Shown here: in pieces, positions 50,790-63,335 of the stretch
How positions within the stretch are numbered: the stretch's first letter is position 1
Layout of the letters: every line of letters begins with the position of its first letter
Source: Sthenelais limicola
Taxonomy: Eukaryota > Annelida > Polychaeta > Phyllodocida > Sigalionidae
Direction of reading: 5' to 3'
Length of the DNA stretch: 64,000 bases
Assembly: GCA_942159475.1 (NCBI GenBank)
Contig: OW804096.1
Location: forward strand, 137,525,791-137,589,790
The notes under the pieces: generated by a model
Told to the model about the DNA's origin: nothing
Database searches by the model: none
What the model saw: only the letters and a program-made list of their open reading frames with translations
Made by a program: the position numbers and the translations under genes

Positions 50790-52533
50790 GTCAAGATACA
50801 CCATGTCTGACTGTGTTGTAGTCAATAACTGTGTGGCTAAAAGGTTGGAAGATTCATTTGGACACAGCTTGCAAAAGTTCAACTGCAACATTCACCCATT
50901 AGACAGTCTTCATTCAGCAGCTAATGCAGCACTCAAGGCAACAGAGGTAAAGAGTGTTGTATGGGGCAATAACAGTGCAGCAGTGAACTTCATTGCAGGT
51001 ATATGTAAGATGTGCTACAAGCAGGGCAAAGGGGACCCCAAATCATTCATAGGCATATTTCAAGGCTAATAATTTGCCTTTGAGTCAAATACAAAGGTAT
51101 GTTGGAAACAAATTCCACATACTTTTTCACTTAGCAGGCGTGTTCTTAAGACTGAAGGACGAGTTAAGTGATTACCTCAGTAAATTCTGCGGCAGGCGTG
51201 GAGGACTATAGGCTGGACTCTTGTCAGACATCAAGATTCCCAAAATTATCCAGCATCTTCAAGTACTCTCTCTGTTTGGTAAACTCGTTACAGGCCCTTG
51301 GATATCCCTGCTGTACACTGATTCAGACGAGACAAACTATTACAATGGTGTTAATGCTATAAAGACTTGCACTGTCTCATTAGAACTGTATAAATCTCGT
51401 CCTCTTACAGTCCTAACATGTAAGAAAGACTGTTTTGGGGGAGCTCTTGATTTGGATGATGCTACCCTTGCTGAAGCACTTCGTTTCAAAGGTCCTACAG
51501 TGGTCTTCAAAAAGCTAGTGGAGAGTCTTGCTGAGAGGTTCCTGGTCATAATTTCAAGGCAACTCAAACGCTTCATCAGTGGTGAAGCTTCAACTCCGTC
51601 TCAATTAGACAAAGAAAATGTAAGTATTGTGTTCTCACAGTTGATAATATTATAAATAAATATAATACTCTTAAACATCCTATAATATGTTCCTACTCGA
51701 TAACAGTTATTTGTGACATCTAACCAAAAGTTAAATGATAAAAAGCAGGCAATGTAAACTAGATATTTGGACATTGATATTTTCAGCTAATGATGACATT
51801 TTTCATACATACACATGTATATTTATACTGATACTTAAGATTTATGACATCTTTATTTTTTCTTCAGGCAAGGTCAGTACCCCAGCACAACATGCAAGCT
51901 GAACGTATAATGGCATTAACTGATGCCCAAGCTCGCCGGGCTCCAAATGCTTCAACCAAGTTCATTGAAGCCAAGGTAAAGTCTAAGGTCAACCACACAC
52001 TAGATTGGCTGAATGGACTACCAACAGGACAACAGGCTAATGCCGTCACCTTTGTCATAAATAGATCTCAACATCAAGCAAAGGAAAAGGAGCAGAGGCA
52101 AGAAAAGGTCATTGAAGAGGTGATAAGAAGAATGAAGGAAAAATCACGGAAGAGAGACACAACATAGAGGAACAAAGTGAAAAAGACTGTCAGTGAGCTA
52201 GCTGGGAAAGAGAATGTCACTGTAGGTGATGTGGTTCAGCTCCCCATGGCAAATGAACTTGATGTAGACCAGCTTGAGAGAATAGTTAATTTGTTTATGT
52301 CGCCATCTTCATTTGTTGGAACAACTGTTCTGCATACCTGGTTTGATGAGAGTAGCAATGTAGATACCATATATAACGGGGAATTCTTAAAACTGACAAA
52401 AAGGAAGAAATGTACATTTGTGATAGGGTATCATCCGAGAGGTAAATCCTCTGAGGAAGTGGAGGATGTTTATATCGGACGTAATCAACTCATTACAGAC
52501 TGCCTACACCACGACCTTGTATTTCAACGATGA
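50790..52533 (+). pseudogene. Spliced pseudogene of an unrecognised family
   Basis: Exon-like frames in order: 50788-51069 (FGHSLQKFNCNIHPLDS, YKQGKGDPKSF), then after a frameshift near 51060 QRYVGNKFHILFHLAGVF, a TAG near 51210, and 51221-51620 (GKLVTGPWISLLY, ALRFKGPTVVFKKLVESL). An intron follows, with GTAAGT at 51619 and TTCTTCAG ending near 51868. Then 51869-52165 (HNMQAERIMALTDAQARRAPNA), a TAG, and 52177-52533 (DVVQLPMANE, TFVIGYHPRG). The pattern resembles proteins I have seen in cnidarians and other invertebrates, perhaps transposon-derived, but I cannot name the domain. It has at least two stops and one frameshift. Confidence 0.45.
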
Positions 52534-53880
52534 ACCCTGACTTAAATTGTTTGTTGATCAGTAGTGATCCAGTGATATATTATTTTCTGACATATGTTCA
52601 TATCAAACATTGAATGTGAATTTCTTGTGGTACTAATAGGGAGTGTTGAGTGATATCTAATAAGAGTGAACCTGACATGTTTTTCAGGCTCAATCAAGTC
52701 TGCTTTCAGTATTATTTATAAATATGTATTGTATATGTATATATATATATGTGGTTCTTCTAGTATCAACGAAAGTGTTTTAAAGCTGAATGCTTTGTTT
52801 TGATTGATTGCACACCAAACATAACCTGCATGTTCTCATACCAATGTGCTAATTTAAACTGAAATCAAGAATGAACATTTCAGAATCTAGGTGATATGAG
52901 TTAACTATTGTGGTGCTAATGTGGTGTGCTAATTACTACTGAATGATGTATCGAGGTGGGTAAATATCGTATTTATACCAAGGGGTCTGGTGGTTATTGG
53001 TAGTTGAACTTGATGTGAGGTTGGAAACAAAACCCTTGTGTTATGGTTTTGATGATTTTATTCCACAAGCTACTATTGAATGAGTCAAGTGGACTTGTGA
53101 GTAGTGCGCCAAATAGATTTAGCTGTGAATTGTGTATTCACATGTTTATTATATATGTTTTCTATTAATAAAGTTTGCCGCGCAGTACTAAATTAATGGA
53201 CTAATGTTTGTTATTGACCTATGTTCTATGACCTGTAAACGCTATATATTAATTTCTGTGACAAAAATGATATAACTCAAAATTCACAATTTAACTTGAA
53301 GGATATGAAAAACTTGTAAAAAATTAATATTTGATCGAAATTTATGACCTTTTTCCCCAGAAAAGGGCAATGCCCTTAGCCTTATAACCCCTGACCTTGA
53401 CCTATATTATATAACATACTTACTATTAGTAATTCATTTTGAAGAATACAGAAAAACAACAACTTTATGACCCTTTACCCTTCCCTTTGCCTTATGACCC
53501 ATGACCTTGACCTTGACCTCAAAACAAATGCCCCTTCCCAACCTAAAGTTTGTTAACAACCCTAATTTCCACTTTTTATATCATTAAAAAATAATAAAAA
53601 TCAAAGGAATTACATTACTTTAAAGACAAAGCATTTTTAAGACATAATTAGGGTCACTGATAATGGTCACAAAGATCTTGATTGCTAATTATAGGTAATT
53701 AGAATAATAGGCCTTTTGTTAATAAGATTTTCCCAAATATCTCTGGAACAAACAATGATATCCAAGTTCTGAAAAAAGCCCTGAAATTGTCTCGACGAGA
53801 TCTATCGATTCTCACATTTACTTGAAGTGTTCAACATAGATAACATTTCTCATGAAAGTGCCTACCTACATGTAATATTG
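52534..53880. other. Gene-free AT-rich stretch
   Basis: Contains a (TA)n/ATG run at 52735-52752 and a short repeat with CCTTGACC-type motifs at 53390 and 53500. Long A/T runs. No coding frame supported. Confidence 0.45.
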
Positions 53881-54527
53881 ATATTGAATTGCAGGTTCTT
53901 TTGTTGAAGATAGGAAATTGGGGTAGCTTTGTATTGTTGAATATTTACCGCAGACCCTCAGGATCTATGAAAAGATGTCTAGAATATCTGAATGATATCC
54001 TAAATACACAGAGTAGACGAAAAAAAAGAATAATGCTAATGGGAGATATTAATATAGACCATATATATATATATAGCAGTACAAATAGTCAAGCAGCGAA
54101 ATGGAATGATTTAATGCAACGATACAATTTGGTCTTAGCGGTGAAAGGTTGTACACGTGTGACGGCTAATTCCGCAACTATGCTTGATGTTATATGTAGT
54201 AATATGCCTTTGTTCAATGGTACCATACATGAATTGCATATCTCTGACCACTATCCTGTAAGCTGTAAGATAAATGTAAAGAACAAAATAAGTCTAAACG
54301 ATCAAGAATATGAATGGGTCCAGACCGGTAGAAAGAATGCACAGAGAGAGTTTAAGGAAAGATTGAGCCAGAGGGTGAACTATTATGATGTGAATGTGAA
54401 CAGAGATGTTAATAGAAGCTGGAACGGCTTTGCTTCGGATACAAGAGAATGTATAGACCAATCCACTCATAAAATATGGGTGCGAATCAAATACAAAACT
54501 CAAATCTATATAGATCAAGAAGTGTAA
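53880..54527 (+). pseudogene. LINE ORF2 endonuclease domain
   Basis: Apurinic-type (EEP) endonuclease: NIYRRPSGSMKRCLEY, IMLMGDINIDH (metal-binding block), TRVTANSATMLDVICSN (N and D), and ELHISDHYPV (SDH, catalytic His). The order D-N-...-SDH is typical of LINE ORF2 N-termini. The frame is open 53889-54527. It would nick target DNA for reverse transcription. The upstream part (first EEP motif) is missing and the frame passes directly into the thumb-to-tail region at 54540. Confidence 0.85.
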
Positions 54528-54539
54528 AATGTTATCAAA

Positions 54540-55080
54540 CTCAGATTAGGCTTTCAGTAAAGCTAGACGCAACAAAAATAAAGATGATGCGTTGGGTTAG
54601 AGTAACAAAACTGATCTATAAAAACCTCAGCGACATGATTGAGGATGTACTGCGCAGGGCCACCAAACTAGTACAACAGCTGCATGAACTCCCCTATGAG
54701 GAATGATTCTGCCAACACAACCTCCCAACTCTACAATACCGAAGAAGACGGGCTGATCTCATCGAGGCATTCAAGATAATTAACATCGACCGGCTAAAAC
54801 AAGACACTGACTGCAAGGTCTGCGAGTTTGAGGCAGCTGTTTGAGCTGTCCTATGCCAAGAATACAAGGGGTCATAACAAAAAATCCAGGTCCAACATGC
54901 CCATGGGCACCACTCCCGCTTCTTTACTACAAGAGTGACACCTGCTTGGAACCAGTTCCAAATACCGCCAAATAGCCGTCAACTCTTCTACAGTACTCCA
55001 GTTTAAAATAAATCTCAGCCATTGCCCAACCGAGAAATCACTCCTGTACATCCACTAGATTCTAAAACGTTTAAATTCAA
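54540..55080 (+). pseudogene. LINE ORF2 C-terminal region after internal deletion
   Basis: The thumb reads KIKMMRWVRVTKLIYK, DVLRRATKLVQQLHELPYEE (typical LINE ORF2 block), then in shifted frames LPTLQYRRRRADLIEAFKIIN, QDTDCKVCE and SRFFTTRVTPAWNQ. These last blocks match the tail at 27.8-28.0 kb. The RT core between endonuclease and thumb is missing (several hundred codons), so the locus carries an internal deletion. Confidence 0.8.
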
Positions 55081-55137
55081 TACGTGAACCCACCATGCGC
55101 ACACACACCTTAACGTCTAGCGTCTCATTATCCTTAA

Positions 55138-55799
55138 AGGCCTAAATCCATTGTCGCCTAAAAAAGATGAGCGACTTTGCAAGATTCTAGAAATCATTTA
55201 ATATCTTTTTAATTGAGCGACATACATTAATGTGCGGCGACTTTGCACATTATGGTAGGATTCAGAATGAGCGACAACATGCAAATCGCTCTATCAAATC
55301 TGTGTCCACTAGTGTTTTTTGTCTGGCTACATGGTCGTGTCGCCAAGTTTTCAGAGGTGAAATAAAACTTTTTCAGTCGCCCAAACTACTCCAGCTACAT
55401 GGAGTTTGAGCGACTTCACAGCTTTCTAGGCTTGTGATTGGCTGAAACACATCAAGTCGCTGGAAGATGTTCCTCTGACTGGAATCCACACACAATATAC
55501 AGCATATCAAACCCACTTGGGCGACTTCCTGATGGGCGACTTGGTGTTTATGACCCCCGTGTCGCTCACTGTTTGAGCGACTGGAATGAAAATGTTTAAT
55601 CTAGTCTCTCATGTTGTGTCGCCCATGCAAGTCGCCGAGGTAATTAGTGATGTCGCTAGAAGAAGTTTTTATTTTGGGAGTCCACACGGCAGCCAACATG
55701 GGGGACATGAAGGGCGACATAGAGCGACTGAAAACTTGAGCGACTTGGGCAGAAAATATGGGCGACTTGGCCCTGAAGTCGCCGTGTGGATTCCCGGCT
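55138..55799. mobile_element. Non-autonomous TAA-flanked element, copy 2 (662 bp)
   Basis: Begins AGGCCTAAATCCATTGTCGC and ends GGATTCCCGGCT, with TAA at 55135-55137 and 55800-55802. It aligns to the copy at 18629-19289 along its full length with moderate divergence. Dense GCGAC/GTCGC pentamers occur throughout, as in copy 1. Confidence 0.85.
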
Positions 55800-56136
55800 T
55801 AAGGGATATATACTGAAGGATAGCCTACAGGTGAGATAATGACATGCTTGTTTCCTGGTGGCAGCCATATTGGTTTTGTGCATAATGGCCGCCAGGGGGC
55901 CACACCAATTTGTTTGCGGTTGTTCTTGAAAACCATAGACCTATATCTACCACTTTATTCCATGATTTGGCCGTGAGCGTACAATATAATCGATATACTT
56001 GCCGCTCACAAGGTGGACAATATAAATTCTGTGTATTGTACAGTGACGTCACGACCGTTCGTGACTATGAGGACAACACAGTTTGATGAAATTAATGCAA
56101 ATAAAGTTGTTTTAAGGTAAGGATCATGGAATAAAA

Positions 56137-56282
56137 GCAAGAATAGCACAGTATTGCGTTTTCGGGGGCTACATTCTCCTCGTATGGCCGAAAAACAACT
56201 CGGCCTACGGCCTCGTTGTTTTCGGCCATACTCGGAGAATATAGCCCCCCTCATACGCGATACTGTGCTGTTCTTGCTATAG
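56137..56282. repeat. Foldback with about 64-bp arms
   Basis: The left arm starts GCAAGAATAGCACAGTATTG and the right arm ends ATACTGTGCTGTTCTTGC, its complement with a few mismatches. The loop is about 15-20 bases (CGGCCTACGGCC, itself palindromic). Non-coding. Confidence 0.85.
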
Positions 56283-56485
56283 TACCAAATTTCAAAAACT
56301 TGTCACAAAGTGCCCAGTTTTCATGAATATTGGCAATCTTCCTCCCAGCTATTGTATCTCTATGTAACAAAACTACCGCCAGCCGCCAGAAAACTACCGC
56401 AAATATAAGGTAAAACAATTGAAGAGACAATTATATTGTCTAATTTTCAGAGACTGGAGACAAAAAACAAAATCAGGCTTCAAGT

Positions 56486-56806
56486 TTGTCCTTGGAAGCC
56501 GGGGATTCGATTGAAGATTTTCACCTAGACATCGTCTCAAGTCTAGTTTGTTATGTGCGAGAGCCCAGACATTCATTCGCGCACAGGGTGGTGGATTCAT
56601 GGAATTCATTAACGGAAGAAGTAATTAATTCACCATCTGTGCTCTCCTTCGAAAGGAGACTCGTTAGGCTATGGTACAACCACGAATTAAAGCGTAATTT
56701 CCGTGCCTCCCCGCTACCCGACCGCGCGCAAACCAAAAAACCAAACGTGCTGGCATTAAGAGGTCCAATAGGACCTATAGACCGCCAGAAGAGGACCTGT
56801 AAGTAA
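56486..56806 (+). pseudogene. LINE ORF2 C-terminal fragment
   Basis: The open frame 56486-56806 contains SFAHRVVDSWNSLTEEV and SVLSFERRLVRLW, the standard R-V-V-x-x-WN-x-L ... F-x-x-[RK]-L tail of jockey/CR1-type ORF2 proteins. The first 25 codons lack recognisable features. Only the 3' end is preserved; no RT motif. Confidence 0.55.
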
Positions 56807-57517
56807 ACCTGTAAACTTGTGTGAAATGTCGTCTGTTCCCACGTTGTGTGAAATCTACGTCAGACATTGTGCGCCAACCTCGCCTCACATACCGGTAATT
56901 GTAATTGTTTCTAAGAGGAACAAAATAGAAAAGCCGAAGCTCCCCAATAGATGAATATTATATTTTCTGAGCGGTAACAGAATTTCAGTGCCTTCTCCAA
57001 CAAGGAACAGAGTTTGAATGCCCATGCGCGGTCATTGAGGGCCTACGTCACGGCCATGATCGAGACTAATTGTTTTGTTTACCGAGTCCGTCCCTTCTGC
57101 ACAATTAGGACTAGGCTAAACAAAAAAATACGTGTTTCCGATTTACCCTGACCCCCCCACCCTACCTAGAAAAACCTTCCCCATCCTAAAATTTGTTTGA
57201 CCATAGTCCCCTACCAGATTTGTTGTTAGGCTACCATATATCTTACTTATTTTGGATTTCATGAAAAAAAAATGCTCTTAAAAGCAGGAAAATGCTCTTA
57301 AAAGCAGGAAAATAGGTTTTTCTAAGTCGGAACTGTCAAAAAGCACATTTCCTATGTTTAAAACAACTATGGTTATAAAATAGACATTTTTGTCAGTTCC
57401 TGGGAGGTGAAAGTTGAAAGGTGAAAGTTACCCTACTTACTTTTCAGTCAGTTAAATAGGAAACACACCTATTTTTTGGGGCCCTTCCCGTAATACACAG
57501 TAACTATCAATTTGTTA
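56807..57517. other. Gene-free stretch
   Basis: A 20-bp tandem duplication (AATGCTCTTAAAAGCAGGAA) lies at 57271-57310. No other feature. Confidence 0.45.
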
Positions 57518-57838
57518 CAGGAAAATGAGTCACAAGTCGCAAAATTGATATTTTTGAAAGTATTTAATCTCTTTGTAGGAATCTTCATATTTGTAGGCCT
57601 ATGTGTCTAGCGCTGGAAGACGTATGAATATAGGCTATGTACCAGATTTCAAGTCAGTTCATCAAATATGTCCATGCATTCTTATTTTTCAAAAGTAAAA
57701 ATATGAAACTAAAAATATAGAAACACTTTATATTAGACGTCCGGATGTTTACCATCATTAGAATTGGCTTGATCTCATCTGTTCAAATATACTCATATCT
57801 CAAAATACTTTTTCTGCGACTTGCAACTCATTTTCTTA
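57518..57838. mobile_element. Copy of the 41.0 kb inverted-repeat element
   Basis: Begins AGGAAAATGAGTCACAAGTC and ends TGCAACTCATTTTCTT, matching the TIRs of 41039-41430. Interior phrases such as TTCAAATATACTCATATCTC also match. A further, more decayed copy lies about 58195-58440. Confidence 0.75.
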
Positions 57839-60655
57839 ATTGTTTCGAAGGCTGTCAACAGGTCAGGCTAACGGACGTTTCCAGAGAAAGTGAGTTTCGG
57901 AATCCCCACCACAGATCGCTGGCCCAGTCAGTGTTAAACCTATGGTAGGACTAAAAGGCGTACCACAGCGAGCTGTGGTGGTTTCGAAAGCCCAGTTGTC
58001 CTCTGCCCCGGCCTTGAGTGAACTATATGGAAATGTACATCAAGCAATGGCGCCAACCTCGCCTCAACATGGGTTGTAGACTAGCTTCAAGTCTCTTGTA
58101 TGTTTTAATACATTATAGACATAGTTTCTGTTTGTCAATTATAATTTTTTTTTATGATAGTGATTTGTGATGTGTGTGAAACAATGTATCAAAAAAAATG
58201 AGTAGGCATAGGCCTATAAGTTGGAAACAAATGGATTTGAGATACTAGGCCTATTACATTCATCGTATAGGCACAAGATTTATGTTTTTCAAAGTGTTTT
58301 ACTCTAAACATCTCTTTGTAGGAATGCATGTTCAAAATTTCAGGACAGTATATTAGATATATCCATAGGCTACGTTTCTAAGTAACACTACTGTACTTTA
58401 CTAGGTAATGTACGACTGTGTTAGCCTACTCTACCTCAGGAAAATGTAAAGCAAAGACTGAAGGAGAATTGAAACCTCCCAAACAGCAGTCCCTGAAATC
58501 TTCTTCGACTGGCAACAAATGTATTGCAATAAAATGCTGCGTAGACTTGATGTTTGTCTGTAATAACTTGATGTTTGTCTGTTATTCTAAGAAATGCTGC
58601 ACTTCTTTTAATTGTATGGAAGAATTTATGTAGACTCAAGCATTTTTTGTCACCCCTCTTCTACTATTTACTAGCCTATATCCTTCAATTTATTTTCTTC
58701 ATTCGTTTTCTCTTTCATATAAAATACAAAATAAGTTGGTATCGAATTGAGATATGTACAGTTAAAACAGAATACACGTTTGTTGTATCTTGAATACTAT
58801 TCTGTTAATGAAGAAATAAAGGGAGTTCATCGGCTCCACTGAAAACGAAAGGTAAAAAAAAACAACGTAAGATCTCTCGCAAGTCTAGCTATATTAAAGA
58901 TCGACCGGAAGTGGTTCAGGTGACACCGGCCCAGATTTGATCTGGTGCTAGGCGGCGGGAGCCAGTTGAGTGTGAACGAGCCTGAGGTTAACACCTCTGT
59001 CTCGTCGGTAGGTATAAGTGTTTTCGTATTCTTTCCCCTTTTCCAGTTATTCTTTTGCTTGTTAGACGTCCCTTCGTGCTTAGGAATCCTTCTTGGAAAC
59101 TTTTGGTGATGTGTTGAAGGAACTAATGGTGTGATATCCCAGTTGTTTTGTGACTGACTTTCATATTTCTGTTCGTGCCAAGAAGCGTTTTCTGGTGCTG
59201 GTTCTGAAGGTGGAGAGGGTGGCGAGGGCCTTCATGCACTTGGTTCCTATTGCTTTGGTTAGAACCTGACTCTTATTGAAACCCACACAAAACACCACAG
59301 TTTGTTGGGTGGATATTGCCCAAACTAAACCTGTTCAGCGTGGACTGAATATTGGGGCGGCCTGCTAATGAGGATCTTAGGGCTAGGTTAAGGATAGACA
59401 TTATAAGGTTGTTGCCTCTGCTATTCGTCTTTGCTTGAATCTGTAAAACTTTATTGACAAATTTGGTGTCTGACCTTTTCTAAGGCAATATATTCATCCT
59501 CTGCGAGGAAGGACAAACACTTTACCAATGACTTCACTGGAAACACAACTTGGGCTTGGGAATTCCCGGTCCGAGAATGCCCCGTTTCCCATGCTGTTTC
59601 GGAAATTGGCGCCATTTCTATGACTCGGTTCACTTGGTAATTCTACTAGAGTCATTATCATTTAGAATCAATTGAACAGGCGTGCACACAAAGATATAAA
59701 GGTAGCCTACTATTCAGTTTATAATCATTCATTTTGTCTAAAAGTAGATGTGCACCTCCACATCTGATTTGGCCATACTGATGACAGTGAATACGGAGCA
59801 TGTCCGCGGAAATATGAAGATTCTCTTGCAACTTGGACGTCTGAGAATCTCTTATATGGGACAGATTTTCAGAAAATGTACAATTGGCAGCTGTACACAT
59901 TGAGTAAATTCTGCCAAATTAGGCTGCAATTTGGTCAATACTAGATAAACTTGAGGATATTCAGCATTGCATTGATTCTAGCAATCTGTTTGGTTAGGTT
60001 GAACTCTGTTTTGGACTTTATTTTCGTCCGAAATTTGGGTTATTTGAGAAGATGAGCGAAGTTGAATAGTACATTTTCTGAAAATCTGACCCATATTTGC
60101 CTATTTTTTTTGGTATTCCGTGACTAGGAGTGTTGCAGTACGGGTATCAACACTAAAAACCATTACAGGCTTTTGATAAAAAACTCGAAAGGTATTCTCT
60201 GATTTCCAACATGCCTTTTGCATAATCTGTGGTCCAACCGAATCATCCACTGCGTTAAAAATTCTTGTAAGTACAGATTTAAAAAAAATACAATAAAATA
60301 AAAAAAAACATGGGTTAGACTGTATACGACCGGGTCTTTTCTTTGTCTCTCTCTCCCTTCTTCTCTATTTCCTGGGTATGATCATAAACACATTTTTTCT
60401 GGTCTATTCAACTTTTATAACCAGCTGACTCTTTTTTGATCTTTAACACTCCTTAAGTCAGTACACCAAATATTTCTACAATAACAGTATGACCATAAAG
60501 TGCCTTTCTGTCTCTTTTCTCTGTCTCTCTCTCCCTTCTTCTCTATCTCTATTTCCTGGGTATGATCATAAACTGCCTCCCTCTCAGCTCTCTCCCGCCC
60601 TTGATATAACCATCTTAAATGTGTTGATAAGGGCGTAAAGTGCGATATCCACTTA
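57839..60655. other. Gene-free stretch
   Basis: No supportable coding frame. It contains a short duplication (CTTGATGTTTGTCTGT) at 58548 and 58568, and a GC-richer patch near 58920-59000. A CT-rich duplicated phrase (CTCTCTCTCCCTTCTTCTCT) occurs at 60345 and 60525. Confidence 0.4.
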
Positions 60656-60677
60656 TCAACCGACAAAAGTGTCCAAA

Positions 60678-60777
60678 GGTGACCGACAATCGGTTCCTTG
60701 CCATCGTCGGTCACCTTCGTCGGTTCCCGGTATTTACTTACCGACAATCGGTCACCTAGGGGTGACCGATCGTCGGT
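60678..60777. repeat. Cluster of two hairpins with GGTGACCGAC motif
   Basis: Hairpin 1: GGTGACCGACAAT at 60678-60690 with complement at 60703-60715. Hairpin 2: ACCGACAATCGGTCACC at 60740-60756 with complement at 60761-60777, around a 4-base loop. Both have single mismatches. It may be the core of a foldback element or a regulatory hairpin; I cannot tell. Confidence 0.7.
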
Positions 60778-60860
60778 CACTGGTATCCACTTGTAAGATA
60801 ATCGTGTACCAGGCATTTATATTGTATTTTAATTGTGATTTCCTTAGATATTGTTTCATA

Positions 60861-60962
60861 CGAAATTCGTTGAATCTCTACAATCTTTGGTGTACATATC
60901 GCAGGGAATATGAGCATAATGCAGGTGAAGTTTGGGAAGGCTGGGGCCAATATTTCGATTCC
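60861..60962 (-). repeat. Inverted copy of the 46961 repeat
   Basis: Reverse complement of 46961-47060, about 100 bp with few changes. A short direct match to 47086-47122 lies at 61091-61126. Confidence 0.8.
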
Positions 60963-63165
60963 TGGCATACACTAGAATTAATATCTAGAGCTTTCCAATT
61001 TAGCCTTATTTCTGCCAAGGAATTCAAATAAAATGGTTATATTCATGTGTGATAATCCCAAGTACAGGTTGTAGACACCCTAGGCTGGAAAACCAAATGA
61101 TGCTCGATTGGGAGAATTACTCATATGTATGAAAATCGGTCATATGAGAATTTAGATTAGAAATAAATAAAACAAAATATAAATTATTTTGAACTTGATA
61201 GGTCTCGACATAAGGGTGATAACACTTGGTTTGGCAAGGCCATGATAATATTTTCTGTGTTTCTGCGAGTTATAACTCTTGTCTGGCTATTGAATATGTT
61301 TGGGGTCTCTTGGGAATGAGAAATTGTGTGGCATAAAATGGTATTTAGTCATCTAACGGCCAGGGGTTTTGGCTCCACCGGTGCTGCTGTTGCAGCAAAG
61401 GTGGGCGATATTTGAACATTATGAATCAACATTTACCTTCTTTCTGGAATATTACATTGAGTCTAAAAAAATTCCTCTGGATAAGTGTGGTGACAGTATT
61501 CACTATTAGTTTTTATATATCCTAGTTTGGTATTTGTAAAGTATCCAGGTAGTAAGTCTGGTGGTGGATTCCTACTCCCCAGTTAGCCAGTGTGACTGGT
61601 GTGGTTGGACGCCGTGTTATTTAATAGGGTCGTGGTTTTGCCAGGTTGATAACTTTGCTTTTTCCCAAGAGTATTGAACCCTATACGCTTTAGTTTTTTT
61701 CTTGAGCCCAAGGCCTGTAATTGACTTTTATCTGCATTAAGTATCACTATTATCTAGCATCCATTTGCTAATAGAAATAAAAGTTGTTGCACAACTGAAA
61801 TACATTCGTTTATATCAGGCCCTGTGCATGACTTCTGGGTACTGGTCAAAACCAAGCAACAACACCTTTTAGAAATGCTGGGCTTCCCTGTCCAAAACTA
61901 ATTTGATATCCAGTCGATAGAAAAATTATCCTGTATCAAATGTCGATCATGCTGCTAGGTATTTTCGACCAAGGCATACATCCTGGTTCAGTGTGGACAT
62001 TATGCCTGCCGTCCATGTATCAAGGATCTGATGACAATCTCTCATACATTTCAAGGATGACATGCCAGGTGAGGGTGAAGCTCAGTCACTTCAATGGAAG
62101 GCGCTATCTTCAGATCTCGATTTTCAAAAAAAAAAAATATTGGCCAGACATTTTAATACATTCCATAACACATTCCACAAAACATTCTCTTGAGAAAACT
62201 ACTATACAGTTCTACTACCAATCTGGTCTCCCCTCCATGCTTTAAATCTATACAATTAACTAATACATTTCTCATCTCTGCCTACCGTTCAATACATAAT
62301 GGTCTTGATGGACTCTTTATGCTGGTACAAGTAATAACCTTCATTAGTCATATTTTTCTTAAATACTGTTTTATTCTCAATCATTGGTATTTATACAGAT
62401 CAGCCTTGGGTGGACCTTCCCATGAGAAAGCTTCAGTTTATCTTGTCACCAGACTTAACTACTATGATATATTTTTTTTATAGACTTTATTTCGACAGCT
62501 TCTCCAATGATTGAACATGAGAACAAGTTTCTTAAACATGAAATCAACGTTTTGCTGAAGTGAGAGCTACAACTATGGTGTGCAATTTTGTGAGGCTATC
62601 TTTAAAGGATAAATAACGGCTCATGCTAAATGAGCTAACAGCTAAAATGTATAGAATCAAGACAGCTTTACAGCTTCACTCATACATGCTGCTAAAGACT
62701 GGCCATAGGTTATTGGCACAGCTGAGGACAGATCCTTGGTCATGACTTATGGCTTAATAGATTAAAGATAAACTGTTACTGGTGATTAGCCTAGGACCTA
62801 CCTGATTTTGAAAATGGGATACACTACCTGTATAAGCACACAACCCATTTTCTCTTATTTTTATCCATCAAACCTTAATTAACCCAAAATTAACAAATGG
62901 ACGATGTCCACAAAAATTATACACAAGGAAACTCAATACCACGAGTCACACCTTGATGAAGATATAGCTAGTGCATCCCATTGCAGTAGTGTAGGTAACT
63001 AGTCACTTTATACCCCTGTATACCGTTAATTCTAACTTAAAAGTCTAGTCTAAGGGTCTGGAAGAGCTGTGGCTGCCACAGAAGAGGACTGACCCATTTC
63101 CAATGTAAATTATCTATATTTTTATCATGTATTGTCTTCGGAAATAAACAATTACATTAATGGTG
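60963..63165. other. Mostly gene-free
   Basis: Apart from the RING-like fragment at 61931 I see no supportable gene. A-rich run at 62127-62138. Confidence 0.4.
61931..62062 (+). pseudogene. Possible RING-finger exon remnant
   Basis: In the frame from 61931, CIKCRSCC, a stop, then STKAYILVQCGHYACRPCI and an FQG stop. The C-x-x-C ... V-Q-C-G-H-x-x-C-x-x-C arrangement with CGHYACRPC fits the first half of a RING zinc finger (an E3 ligase-type fold). An in-frame TAG and the lack of the second half mean it is at best a pseudogene or a partial exon. Confidence 0.3.
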
Positions 63166-63335
63166 ATAGTACTATCTGTAATTTATACTCGGGTTAGTAC
63201 TATCTATAATTTATACTCAGGTTAGTACTATCTGTAATTTATTCTTGGGTTAGTACTATCTGTAATTTATACTCAGGTTAGTACTATCTGTAATCTATAC
63301 TCGGGTTAGTACTATCTGTAATTTATACTCGGGTT
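63166..63335 (+). repeat. 29-bp minisatellite, about six units
   Basis: Units of GTTAGTACTATCTGTAATTT plus ATACTCGG or a close variant are tandem from about 63166 to 63335. Units differ at one to three positions. Confidence 0.9.

Noticed and set aside
58930..59010. First exon and donor site near GTAGGTATAAGT
   Set aside because: A GC patch with one donor-like phrase but no coding frame or acceptor to match it.
60415..60816. Minus-strand 133-codon frame rich in Glu/Arg
   Set aside because: Produced by the CT-rich repeats and hairpin cluster read in reverse.
63166..63335. CRISPR or regulatory array
   Set aside because: Contiguous 29-bp units without spacers in eukaryotic DNA; a minisatellite.
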